Shown piece by piece: positions 23,304-35,116 of a DNA stretch of 64,000 nucleotides. A program made the position numbers and the translations under genes. The stretch's first letter is position 1. Each line of letters starts with the position of its first letter. Below the pieces are notes generated by a model that saw only the letters and a list, made by a program, of their open reading frames with translations, did not search any database and had not been told where the DNA came from. Origin of the DNA: Malaya genurostris (lineage: Eukaryota > Arthropoda > Insecta > Diptera > Culicidae); the NCBI RefSeq assembly GCF_030247185.1, contig NC_080571.1, positions 108,707,128-108,771,127 on the forward strand, in the 5' to 3' direction.

Positions 23304-24408
23304 TAGTTCTCTCTATACAGTTAACAAGTTAGTCTAAAATTTCTGCCCTCCTCGTTAGCTTAACGGGTAGGCCTACAGGTTTTCTGGAAAAGCTGTATTC
23401 TACCTGTAGTAAATGAAACTGAAACCTCGCAGCATGACAAAAAATCGGCTCGAGGGAAGCATGATATAATGAAAAACCGGAGATACGTCGAAAAGAGCTA
23501 CCAGGTGTTTCACGCGAAACCCCAACCTCTCCGTCCGAGATGTTGGCAACCGAACCAAACTATCCAAATTTTGCCTATAAGCACAACAAATCGGCCAGAG
23601 TACCAGAAGCGTGATGCGTGATCTTGGATGATAAAACCTACATCAAGACAAACTTCAAATTGTTTCTCAGCCAGGAATATTATGCGCCACTTTCCTAATA
23701 CATTAGGCAATTGAGTTTGGCAAAGAAATATCTTTTGTGGCATGCCGTCGGTTCCTGTGACTATATTTTATGTGCAAGAGTGCCTGGCTTTTTTATGTGC
23801 AAGAGTGCCTGCACTTTGGTTCCTGAAGAATAACAAATTTTCCGATTTATTTTGCTGTGATTTGGCATCCTGCCATTACGGAACGAAAGTTATGGAGTGG
23901 TATGCCACGAACAACGTCTGCGTGATAGCCAAGGACATAAATTTTACCAATATGCTAGATCTCAAAGATAGAAAAATATTGGGCCATCGTCAAGCGAAAT
24001 CTTAAGAAAACGCAAAAAAAACAGTTATCAGCGCTATATTGCTTGAGACAAACTGGCATTCTACGACGAGGAAAATGTCCAAGCTTTGGCTGTGCGAAAT
24101 TCAATGAAAAGAGACAAATGACATAAGGCCCGGCAATTTGCATTCAAGGAAAAGCAAACTTGAAGGAATATTTTTTATTTATTAACACATCACTCAATAA
24201 TTCGTGTGGCTAACTAAGAGAAACACATTTATTTTTGCCAAAATCGATGCTTCCCTCGAACCGAATATATTTTTTCCTGCTGCGAAGTTGCAGTTTCATT
24301 TACTACAGGTAGAATACAGCTTTCCCCGAAAAACTGTACGCCTACCCGTTAAGCTAACGAGAAGGGTAGAGCTTTTAGATTAACTTGTCAACTGTATAGA
24401 GATAACTA
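23304..24408 (+). mobile_element. Tc1/mariner element with ~125-bp terminal inverted repeats
   Basis: The left end (23304-23434) starts TAGTTCTCTCTATACAG and the right end (about 24279-24408) reads, reversed, TAGTTATCTCTATACAG; pairing continues through CGTTAGCTTAACGGGTAGGC and CTGTATTCTACCTGTAGTAA to CGCAGCA. Both ends carry the TA expected of this superfamily. The interior holds a heavily decayed transposase (23613-24005). The left end abuts and truncates a 117-bp repeat unit. The long TIRs distinguish it from the other DD37E copies here. Confidence 0.88.
23613..24005 (+). pseudogene. Remnant DD37-type transposase
   Basis: The first catalytic Asp is recognisable in VILDDKTYIKTNF. The second follows in CCDLASCHYGTKVMEWYATN. 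Thirty-seven residues later the expected Glu of RPIERYW is Lys (LKDRKILGH). Stops and frameshifts interrupt the frame, and a tandem duplication of ATGTGCAAGAGTGCCTG sits at about 23769-23811. The N-terminal helix-turn-helix is not recognisable. It is clearly dead. Confidence 0.8.
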
Positions 24409-27050
24409 AATTCAACTTCTTATTGATTTTCAACAATTAGCTCCAATCCACTACCAGCTTTTTGTAAGTTAGGAACGTCGAATTAAAACCCATCTACGAA
24501 ATTGTGTTCGGAAAACCGAGAAACTTTTTCTTCCTGATGATATGACTACTTCATAAGATCATACATTAAGCATGGATGGTTTTAATGTTTGTCTTTATGT
24601 TAGTATATTGTTCTCCTTTTAAAATTCAGCCTTCAATATAACATTGCTTTGCCGTCCAATACAGTATTTTGGGACGACAATGAAACAGAAAAAATTTCTT
24701 TCAACGACTCAAAAATATAAACAAATATGGTCAAACACCATGGATTTCAAACCATTGATAGTTCAAGCTACAGTAAACCAAATTGAAGATTACCAGTGAA
24801 CTTTTGTACCAATAATTCGTTCTTTATTATTATGTTCAGATACAGATGATACATTTGCTATGCAATAGAATAATTTTCAAAGGTGCAATCTTATGTTTAT
24901 GGAATAGAGCAAAATAACCAAAATTAAATGGGGCAACTGGCTTACAAATTCGCTGCCAAAAATTGTGTTTAATTAATTAATGTTAAAATTAATTATTAAT
25001 AGCGAACAATCTTCCATCCGAAAAGTATTCCTTCTAAGAAAAGATTAACACATACTTTAAACTTAAAGAAGAAGTTTCTTGGGACGCATTTTGCAGTCGT
25101 GCGTTTTGACCCGTTATTAATTATTAATTTATCGTTTAACCAGAATGCGGTGTTTTGACCAGAATGCGGTGTTTTGACCCGTTGTTTTGATGAATGTTGA
25201 CACGTTTTTTGAAGATAATTTTACCTCCATTTTCAGATATCCGTGATTTCGCATAATTTGAAATGTATATTTTTCATTTTTTTTTAATTTTCTTCACGAT
25301 CGTGCGTTTTGCCCGTGTATAATTTAATCGAGTGTTTGCCCCGCGTATTTTAAAGTATTTTGAAGAATTAGATATTTTTAGTATGTTTCAATGCATATTG
25401 CGAGTACTTACTAATAATTGTGAGAAAGAATATTGATTGCAAGCAGGCATGCATGAAACTTTCATGTTTTATTTCCAATAGTTAAGACATAGCAATGTTT
25501 CCTTAAAGGATGTGTTTTACTCCATCGTTCTCAAAACACCATTCAAAGGTTTGAATGGCCGATATTTTCTATTGAAAAGTTCAATCAGACATCATGATAT
25601 CTAATAAATACATATTGTACTGGCACAACAACGTAAACATTCTGGTTTTCGCATGGAAATTCGAGAAACTTCGAGCACCAAGAAAATAGACGCCTTAACT
25701 AGCTCACACTACCAGTCTGCAATTTTGTTGAAAGCTATAACGTTTGTCTCATTTTAAAATTGGAAATAGTTATAAGCATTCAAGAACTTCTTCTTTATTT
25801 TTCCAATTCCTAAGCATCAACAAGCGAGTGTGAGCATATTACACATGATCAAGGAAAGCCTGTCGGAGCATCAAAATGTTTTGTAACGAATCTCGTTACA
25901 TTTGCTGCCTAGTAGCAACTTTTATCTGACATGTTCCATGTGAAATTGAAGTATTAGAAATAGTTTTACTTATATTTATGGTTTAGTGTGCCTTCTCAGT
26001 TCCTCTTTAACGCCTTTAACGCCAAATATCGCCAGAGAAATGGTCAAAAGGGAGAACAGTCTCCGATGATGTTTCGATGCTGAATTTCCATTACGCTTCA
26101 GTTCGACGCCGAAGTGATTCGTGCAAGATTAAACTATTATATATTCATCTATAATAAATAAGTTTTGAATAAATTCGCAGCTTAATCGCAACAGAGAAAT
26201 GATGAGTGCGATATTATCTTTGAATGTAGGGCGCTCAATATGAACAACACTATTTTTTCCACATTCTAAATAGTGATTATAGCGACGAAAGCACAGACTA
26301 ACAGACATGACAGTATGAGTAAATTCTTATAAAAAATTTTTTTCGTTATGCACTAGCTCCACCTATATTGTACTGCGCGAACTATTTACTATTTGTACAC
26401 CCCTTGTGTTATGTAAAAGTTTTTTTACTAGTTGGTTTCCCCTCGTTTGTCAACACCGATCAGCTGCTTGCAGGGATGCCTGATTTCATCAAAATATGTG
26501 AAAATGAATCGTCACAATAAATTATTGGATTACGTTGATAATATATTTAACTTTTTCGCGATGTTGGAAGGTAACCATTTATTTGACTCAACGTTGTTCA
26601 TCTAGACTATTTTTTATTGTGTTGGTAGTTATCACCCGAAATTAAGTGGCGGCAGACCAGAAGCAAGTAAATATTGTAACAAAACGGGATCGATTTTGTC
26701 TTGCGTTGGAGGATGAGAAGTAGACCCAATTATGTATATAGTTTTGGCAATATGTATTAAATCTGTATCCTGCATGAAATTCGCATGGACGTATACAAAT
26801 CAATACATTATAGGTAATTCTGTATGAATGGCAACTCTGTTGGTAAATGAAAGAAAATAAACACAGTCTAGATGACAGACAGGATGTTTTTGATAGGGTA
26901 ACGTGGCGCCATCATGACACATGTGAGTACTGTCCCAAATAAAGGAATATTCGAAATGACCGTTAAAATGATTGCAAAATCTAATTTGAGTGTCCTGTCT
27001 GTTAGTCTGTGACGAAAGGCTGTGTATAATATTCAAGCTAAATTGGCTTA
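24409..27050. other. AT-rich DNA without a recognised gene
   Basis: About 2.6 kb with no conserved ORF. A tandem 19-bp duplication (ACCAGAATGCGGTGTTTTG) lies at about 25139-25178. At 26874-27010 the motifs GACAGACAGGAT and, reversed, AACAGACAGGAC could be the ends of a 135-bp MITE, but this is weak. Confidence 0.5.
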
Positions 27051-28614
27051 TACACCCAAACCTCCGTTTACGAACACTTTTTATACGTTACCTCTTTTTA
27101 CGTAATCTTTTTTTACGAACCAAATCCCAAAAAACGTAAACTTTTTTTACGAACCTACTTCGTAAAAAGAGGTTTTGGCATACAATGGAAGTGAATTCCG
27201 ACTCACTACAATATGGGTATTTTTGGAACGGGTTTAAAGAGTAGATTCCGGAAAATGATGTTTGAAGTATTTTGGAAATCCAAGATGGCGACTTCCGGTT
27301 GATTGATATTCCTCGAAAATCCTTACAATATGAGTATTTTTGGAACGGAATTGATGAGTAGATGTCGGAAAACGATGTTTGAGGTAGTTCTGAAATTCAA
27401 GATGGCGACTTCCGGTTTATTGCTTAAGACCCCTAACAATATGGATATCTTCGGAACGGAATTGAAGAGTAGATGTCGGAAAACGATATTTGAAGTGGTT
27501 CTGAAATCCAAGATGGCGACTTCCGGATGATTGATATTCCTTGAAAACCTTTGCAATATGGGTATTTTTGGAACGGAATTGATAACTAGATGTCGACAAA
27601 TGATGTTTGAGGTGGTTCTGAAATCCAAGATGGCGACTTCCGGTTGATCGATATTCCTTGAAAACTCTTACTATATGGGTATTTTCGGAACGGGGTTGAT
27701 GAGTAGATGTGGGAAAACGATGTTTGAGGTGGTTCTAAAATTCAAGCTGGCGACTTTCGGTTTATCGATATTCCTTGAAAATCTTTACAATATTGGTATT
27801 TTTGGAAAGTGCTTAAAAAACAGATGCCGCAAAACTATGTTTGGTGACGTCTCGAATACTAATATAACATCGATTTGGTTTATTGATATGCCTTAAAAAC
27901 CCTTAAAACAAAGAAATTTCCGAAACATATTTAATACCAATAAACGATGTTTGAACTCGTTTAAAAACTCAATGAGGTGACTTCCGGCTTGGTGTTTTCA
28001 AGGAATACCAAATTCAAGGAATACGTCAAAAACTTCCAAAACAATACTAATAAACCGGAAGTCACTGTTTTGCATTTCAAAACCAAATATCGTTTTCCGA
28101 CGTCTACTTTTCAATCTCGTTTCGTAAATACCCATATTGTAAGGGTTTTCAAAGAATATCAAGGAACCGGAAGTCGCCATCTTGGATTTCATCACCTCAA
28201 ACATCGTTTTCTGACATCTACTCATTAATCCCGTTCCGAAAATATCCATTTTGTAAGGGTTTTCAAAGAATATCAACAAACCGGAAGTCGCCATCTTGAA
28301 TTTCAGAACCATCTCAAACATCGTTTTCCGACATCTACTCATCAATTCCGTTTCGAAGATACCCATATTGTTAGGGGTTTTAAGCAATCTCAACAAACCG
28401 GATGCCGCCATCTTGAATTTTGAAACGAGCTTAAACATCATTTTCTTGCACTCACTCTTCTCATCCGTTCCGAAAATAGCCATATAATGCACGGTTTCCA
28501 CATTCATTACACGAAACTTAGTTACGAAGTAAATTCCAAATAACGTAAACTTTTTTTACGAACTACCTCCTTTTACGAACCCCCGTTTAGTTCGTAAATG
28601 GAGGTTTCGGTGTA
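27051..28614. mobile_element. Fold-back element made of 117-bp units
   Basis: The ends TACACCCAAACCTCCGTTTA and, reversed, TACACCGAAACCTCCATTTA form terminal inverted repeats, followed on each side by ACGAA and TTTTTTTACG motifs. The interior is a head-to-head arrangement of 117-bp units: about six forward (27190-27990) and four reverse (28010-28510). No coding capacity. The same terminal motif bounds the 216-bp element at 29245-29460, which lacks the units, so the two belong to one family in which a tandem repeat has been captured or amplified. Confidence 0.8.
27190..28510. repeat. 117-bp repeat array, inverted halves
   Basis: AAGATGGCGACTTCCGG or close variants occur at 27282, 27399, 27510, 27627 and 27743 and, reversed (CCGGAAGTCGCCATCTTG), in the right half. 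Spacing is 111-117 bp. Units differ by up to roughly 10-20 per cent. The turn-around lies near 27990-28030. The ORFs running through it follow the unit and carry no conserved domain. Confidence 0.9.
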
Positions 28615-28666
28615 TTTATTGTTTAGCTGCGTAATATGCTTTGTTATTATTTTTTATAAATTTTTT

Positions 28667-29005
28667 GCCTTTCTTATATAGAAAGGATATGCAATCACTG
28701 TGAAAACCGACTTTTGAACCGAGGCCCGGAGGGACGAATGTCATATCCCATTCGACTCAGCTCGACGAACTGAGCAAATGTCTGTGTGTGTCCGTATATG
28801 TGTATGTGTGTAACAAAAATATGCACTCACTTTTCCGGGATTGCTAAGCCGATTTTCACAAACTTAGATTCAATTGAAAGGTCTCATGGTCCCATAGCCT
28901 ACTATTGAATTTCTTCCCGATCCGACTTCCGGTTCTGGAGATACATGATGATGTACAAAACCCTTCTTAATCCACCTAGTGGTGTGATAATGCCTTTCTC
29001 TGCTT
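28667..29005 (-). mobile_element. Family P interspersed repeat copy
   Basis: The segment is the reverse complement of the 8340-8690 module: AGAAAGGATATGCAATCACT, then CGACGAACTGAG, a TG tract, GCCGATTTTCACAAAC and ACTTCCGGTTCTGGAGATA. It ends at CCACCTAGTGGTGTGATAAT. A second copy of the ending (CCACTTAGTGG) lies at 29222-29234, so DNA to about 29240 may belong to a further partial copy. No coding capacity. Confidence 0.75.
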
Positions 29006-29244
29006 TCATAACAGTCTCATGAAAATATATTTCATACTTTTATTAAATAATTTTGGATACTAATTTTGACACCTATTGATTCAGATTGACTCAAGTAGTT
29101 CACAAAAGCATGCTTCAGAGTTTATGTCACACAATCAGCATCATTTTTCCAAACTAGTGCTTACATTTGAGTTGCCTATTTGTATGAGAAGAGTGATGCT
29201 AATCTAAAAAAACCCTTCTTAGTCCACTTAGTGGAATTTCCATA

Positions 29245-29460
29245 TACACTCAAACCTCCATTTACGTAACTTATATATGTATATATGTATTAATATACGA
29301 ACACATGTGTGCAAATATTTGTATTTCTAAATACATATAAATATTGGTGAAGTAAAAGCGATCATTTATATGCATAAATATATACACATACATGCAGACG
29401 AGTGAGTGTGTAAGCATACATACATACACATATAAGGTTCATAAAGGAGGTTTGGGTGTA
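29245..29460. mobile_element. 216-bp MITE sharing ends with the fold-back element
   Basis: Left end TACACTCAAACCTCCATTTA; reversed right end TACACCCAAACCTCCTTTAT. The interior is an AT-rich ATATGTATA and ACATACATAC type sequence. It is too small to encode anything and depends on an unknown autonomous partner. Confidence 0.75.
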
Positions 29461-29499
29461 TCTTGAAAAATCACCAAAGGGGTGGGGGGGGTGTGCTTC

Positions 29500-30429
29500 T
29501 ACAGGGTGATTTTTTAAGAGCTTGAGAACTTTTTTAAACAATAAAACGCATAAAATTTGCAAAATCTCATCGGTTCTTTATTTTAAACGTTAGATTGGTA
29601 CATGACATTTACTTTTTGAAGATAATTTCATTTAAATGTTGACCGCGGCTGCGTCTTAGGTGGTCCATTCGGAAAGTCCAATTTTGGGCAACTTTTTCGA
29701 GCATTTCGGCCGGAATAGCCCGAATTTCTTCGGAAATGTTGTCTTCCAAAGCTGGAATAGTTACTGGCTTATTTCTGTAGACTTTAGACTTGACGTAGCC
29801 CCACAAAAAATAGTCTAAAGGCGTCAAATCGCATGATCTTGGTGGCCAACTTATCGGTCCATTTCTTGAGATGAATTGTTCTCCGAAGTTTTCCCTCAAA
29901 ATGGCCATAGAATCGCGAGCTGTGTGGCATGTAGCGCCATCTTGTTGAAACCACATGTCAACCAAGTTCAGTTCTTCCATTTTTGGCAACAAAAAGTTTG
30001 TTAGCATCGAACGATAGCGATCGCCATTCACTGTAACGTTGCGTCCAACAGCATCTTTGAAAAAATACGGTCCAATGATTCCACCAGCGTACAAACCACA
30101 CCAAACAGTGCATTTTTCGGGATGCATGGGCAGTTCTTGAACGGCTTCTGGTTGCTCTTCACTCCAAATGCGGCAATTTTGCTTATTTAAGCCATTCAAC
30201 CAGAAATGAGCCTCATCGCTGAACAAAATTTGTCGATAAAAAAGCGGATTTTCTGCCAACTTTTCTAGGGCCCATTCACTGATTTGCAAGCGTTGCTCGT
30301 TAGTAAGTCTATTCATGATGAAATGTCAGAGCATACTGAGCAAATAATAATGCATGAAAATCATAACCTCAAAAAATCTGAGCAAATACTAATGCATGAA
30401 AATCCTAACCTCAAAAAAATCACCTTTTA
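29500..30429 (-). mobile_element. DD41D (rosa-like) mariner deletion derivative
   Basis: The left end TACAGGGTGATTTTTTAAGA and reversed right end TAAAAGGTGATTTTTTTGAG are terminal inverted repeats of about 20 bp with TA at both borders. Near the right end a 41-bp segment starting TGAGCAAATA is tandemly duplicated (30338 and 30379). The single ORF lacks most of the N-terminal DNA-binding half. At 930 bp the element is about 350-400 bp shorter than a full-length relative would be. It could be mobilised by an intact transposase elsewhere. Confidence 0.88.
29609..30316 (-). CDS. DD41D transposase, open but missing the N-terminal domain
   Basis: An uninterrupted 235-codon frame starts with ATG at 30316 (MNRLTNEQRLQI) and passes directly into SEWALEKLAENPLF. 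In known relatives these two parts are separated by well over 100 residues holding the helix-turn-helix domains, so an in-frame internal deletion joined them. The catalytic domain looks intact: ILFSDEAHFWL, DMWFQQDGATCHTA and SCDLTPLDYFLWG, with 41 residues between the second Asp and the Asp of TPLD. The C-terminus SRGQHLNEIIFKK is natural. Catalytic residues without the DNA-binding domain suggest an inactive protein or, speculatively, a competitor of the full enzyme. No frameshift or stop has yet accumulated. Confidence 0.85.
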   Translation of the reverse strand: MNRLTNEQRLQISEWALEKLAENPLFYRQILFSDEAHFWLNGLNKQNCRIWSEEQPEAVQELPMHPEKCTVWCGLYAGGIIGPYFFKDAVGRNVTVNGDRYRSMLTNFLLPKMEELNLVDMWFQQDGATCHTARDSMAILRENFGEQFISRNGPISWPPRSCDLTPLDYFLWGYVKSKVYRNKPVTIPALEDNISEEIRAIPAEMLEKVAQNWTFRMDHLRRSRGQHLNEIIFKK

Positions 30430-30474
30430 CATGAAATTTTCGAATAGATAAAAAAAATGTTGATGACAAAAGTT

Positions 30475-31345
30475 TTAGAATTGCATGAAACGTCGAGATT
30501 TAGTGTCATCTCGAAAAATTTTTTTTTGAAAACATCGACTTTCTGGGACTTAGTAAAAATATCAAAGTCCCAGAAGGTCGATTTTTAAAAAAAAATTTTT
30601 TTTGAGATAAAACTAAATCTCGACGTTCCATGCAATTTCAAGATTTTTGGAATCAAAAAAAATTTTCGATTTCGGAAATTTCATGTACTCCCCCCTTTGG
30701 TGCTTTTTCAAGATCGAAAATTTTCAAACCTTAACCGCCGGGCAGCACCCCTTACGCATGTCCGATTTAGCTCAAATTTTGCATGAGGACATTTTTCGAT
30801 GTGCATAAACTTTTGAGCATTAGCGCTTCACGAAATTAGAGGTGATCCCAAAATATTGGCCCCCTTATATGTATAAGAGCGGTAGAAATCAACGTGTTTT
30901 GTCGGTTACTCTGGAACCAAAAGTCACAGCCATTTGATCTTTGAACTCGAGCAATGGCCCAACAGTAGCTTTCAAACGAACCTAAGTTTGTTAAAATCGG
31001 TTCAGCCATCTCTGAGAAAATTGAGCGCGTATAAATACAACGCGTTTTGTCGGTTACGTCACTTATACCATCATATCTCCGGAACAAAAAGTCACAGCCG
31101 TTTGATCTTTCAACTTGATCAATGGCCACAGTAGCTTTCAAACAAGCATAAGTTTGTTAAAATCGGTTCAGCCATCTCTGAGAAAATTGAGCGCGTATAA
31201 ATATCTTCTAAAAGTGCACACACACATACACACACATACATTTTCCGATCTCGTCGAATGGTATATAACACTATGGGTCTCCGATGCTCCGTTCCAAAGT
31301 CGGTTTTTCCAGCAATTCTAATACCTTTCTATAGAGAAAGACAAA
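30475..31345 (+). repeat. Family Q interspersed repeat with terminal hairpin
   Basis: It begins with a hairpin: TTGCATGAAACGTCGAGATT at about 30482 pairs with the reverse complement near 30640, and ACTTTCTGGGACTT pairs with AAGTCCCAGAAGGT around a short loop near 30555. Then comes sequence shared with 41215-41520 (GGGCAGCACCCCTTACG, GGTGATCCCAAAATATTGG). Two modules of about 165 bp follow (TTTTGTCGGTTAC ... CAGCCATCTCTGAGAAAATT), and the copy ends TCGTCGAATGGTATATAACA. No coding capacity. Class unknown. Confidence 0.8.
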
Positions 31346-32312
<967 letters not shown>

Positions 32313-33599
32313 AAAAGGTACTTCTGGGATTGTTCACGTGTTAGATTTCAGGCATCACTATTCGTTTTTTTTAGTGGTGCTTAATGGAAAAGTTTCTTCG
32401 CCGAATACCATTGTACATTCCTGGATCACAACTTGGAGTTTGCGTGGGGATGTAACCTGGTTTGTTGTTTATTTTTTGTCCACATATTGGCAAACCAACA
32501 TCTTTATTAGTGTACACTTATAACCTATGCCTATAAGCTAATAAGTTTCCAACACAAGTTGTTTTTATTTTCTGGTGCTTCATAGCGATTGACTTATTAG
32601 CAGGACTCATATAAAGAGTCAATTGCTGGGGCAGCTAGTAATGTACGAACATGTTACAGTATTTAAAAAAAAAATCATTACACGTTCGACATAAACAGTA
32701 AGACTCTCCCGTCAACGAAGTGCGCTAAGTGAAGGCCACAGACCGCATCGAATCTGATTAAAATTTACCATCAATAAAGTGCCAATGAAAAAAAAACATG
32801 ACGAGTTCATCCACATCAACATGCACAAGCATTGAAGCTCTGCCTGTGCCTGTATGATGCGGAGGAATGTTTTCGTACCAGCCGCGTGAATGGCTAAACA
32901 CAGCCCGCCGTTGTTGGTCAATATCCGCAACCAGTAGAGCCGGCAGTCATGCGAAACAGTTCAAGATTGCCAAAGACCGCAATGGGCAATGCGTTCGCAT
33001 TCATCCGTAACGGGTTGAATGACTTCCCGGGATGGGCCGTAGCTGACCACCAATAGGATGATTTAGGATGTTAGGTGGGGATGATGGCGAATGTTTCCAC
33101 GGACAACGAGAGACTAACTGGATGTTGGCTGTTCCGAAATGTATTGAACCGGTCGATTGGAGCTCGATTATGCGTTTAGGTGACACATGATAGGTCCACT
33201 GAATCGTGACTGTAGCTACTAGTCCAATGGCTTTATTCGGCCAGCAGGTATCGTGAGGCTGAAATTTACTAGAGCATCATGTCATGAGCACGATATGATT
33301 TTACCACACTGTACGTCCGATGGAGCTTATTAAATAACTTGAAAATCCGCAGAACTAGACGAGAAAAAATCATAGAAATTGAGCAGCCATATATTGAAAT
33401 CTGAAGAATTTGATACCATACAAATAACCGAAAACAATCCATGGCACATTCTGGTGGCACCCTTACCTGGAAAAGAAGGGAGAAAATATAAAGTTTTAGT
33501 TGAAATTCGATCCTAATGTTATTTTCGTGTAAGCTATTTATATAATTCGAAGTCAAAAAGTCTAGAAAAAAAAAGAAATTATTTCTTACATCGCAAAAG
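32313..33599. other. Unassigned DNA with a GC-richer part
   Basis: Nothing is recognised. About 32700-33250 is richer in GC and free of the repeat motifs seen elsewhere, but contains no convincing ORF. The 95-codon reverse frame at 33269-33556 shows no family resemblance. Confidence 0.45.
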
Positions 33600-33781
33600 G
33601 CAAGCTAAACGTAAGTTCAGATGTACTATTCCATAAGATTTGGTGACATACAACCAACCCAGAAACATTTTTAATTCATTGGTAATTCACCTGTTAGAAG
33701 TGCAGAGTTGGGAATTGAACCTAGGTAGTTTGCATGAAATGTGATCGTCTTACCCATCACGCTACGGCCGCCTCTTCCCAG
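33600..33781 (-). mobile_element. tRNA-derived SINE fragment, second family
   Basis: On the minus strand, GAGGCGGCCGTAGCGTGATG (A-box-like TAGCGTGATGGG) is followed about 45 bp later by CTAGGTTCAATTCCCAACT, an excellent polymerase III B box, then a tail toward 33600. The head is not related to the Feilai-like copies. The 3' boundary is approximate. This is not a tRNA gene: no full cloverleaf can be drawn. Confidence 0.6.
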
Positions 33782-34696
33782 AAATATTGTGTCATTCGAT
33801 TCGGAACAAATGGATGCCTATAGATACGTATATTTATTTCAAGCTGAATTACTGTATTGCCCATTTTACACTCTCACGGTACGGAAAAATATCATTCTCG
33901 ACCGGAAAGAATAATTGCGCGATAACGTGCATCACCTGGTCATTACAATGGTGTTCTGTGTGCGGCGAATACTGGCTCTAGCTTGCTTTTAGTTTTCTAT
34001 ATACAACATTACCACCCTCAACGCCCAGAGCATCACGCTTCGGAACACTGCCACACGATTCGGTCCCAGCCAACCTCGAGCCTAATAAGAAGGCCTACGT
34101 AGCTACGTGGAGAACAATGTGATGTACACATACGCCTTAAGCGAACCCACTTGTAGTGGGTGGAAATCGTATGTACGTTGGTATGGTGGTGGTGTGCGTT
34201 CTGTGCGATTTCAAAGCAGAAATCTTATTCTAAAAGAAATTATTTTCGTTGCCCGCTACCGGCAAACGACTTCGTTTTGGCTAGTCAGTCCAATAACACT
34301 TTCGTTTATTTTTATTTTTATGAGTGCACAATTTTTATGCTATTATGCCAATACGAGCCAGTTGGCTGTATTCGATGCAAAGAAAACTTGTACCTTGTGA
34401 TAAGGAGAGGAGCACTTCTCGGAATGTTGACACAGTAATTCGAATAACCCCATAAAATCAGGCGAAGAAGTTTTGCCGTCTCTGGTTTTGGCGTACGAAT
34501 CTGAATACAGTGTAATTTCAGGTGGCATTTCTCTATGACCACGAGCATAAACATAATTCACTGAAATATTTCCTATTCAGTAGAACCCATTCTGCAACAG
34601 CAATTACTTTTGAAGAAAGTGCTACCAAATTTGTATCGTTAAGAACTGCGGCAAATCAGTATTTTTTTTAAAACCAATGACAAAATTAAGTTCCAG
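33782..34696. other. Unassigned DNA
   Basis: Nothing is recognised in about 900 bp. Several overlapping frames of 60-97 codons are open, none with a family resemblance. Confidence 0.45.
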
Positions 34697-34770
34697 AGTG
34701 AGGGCTCCCTATGTCATTTCATTTGTAAGAACGTTACCTAAAAACACTGATTTAGCCTCTAAAATCATTA

Positions 34771-35116
34771 TACACTAAGGTCTTTTTTATGCGAAGTTTC
34801 AGAGTTATGCGGTTTTTTTCATGTGAAGTTTCAGATTTATGCGGTTTTTTCATGCGAATTTTCATAGTTATGCTTTTTTTATGTGGTACGTAAACTCCCA
34901 TAAAAAAAGACTTCAGTCTATATATACACTAAGGTCTTTTTTATGCGTCCTTTTTTATGCGAAGTTTCAGAGTTATGCGGTTTTTTATGCGAATTTTCAG
35001 TGTTAATCGGTTTTTTATGCGAAGTTTCAAAGTTATGCGTTTTTTATGCGAATTTTCAGAGTTATGCGGTTTTTTTATGCGGTACGTAAACTCGCATAAA
35101 AAAAGACTTCAGTGTA
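34771..35116. mobile_element. Two tandem MITE copies with ~33-bp internal repeats
   Basis: Copy one (34771-34920) and copy two (34925-35116) both start TACACTAAGGTCTTTTTTAT; copy two ends, reversed, TACACTGAAGTCTTTTTTTA, a TIR of about 24 bp at TA dinucleotides. Both interiors are variants of TTTTTATGCGAAGTTTCAGA in tandem. The paralogous segment at about 35630-35645 lacks them, giving an empty site. Confidence 0.8.

Noticed and set aside
26874..27010. 135-bp MITE bounded by GACAGACAGGA motifs
   Set aside because: Only 10-11 bp pair, no target duplication is visible and no second copy was found.
27303..28507. ORFs of 60-169 codons across the fold-back element
   Set aside because: They follow the 117-bp unit, repeat the same peptide (FGTELMSRCRKTMFE), and have no known domain.
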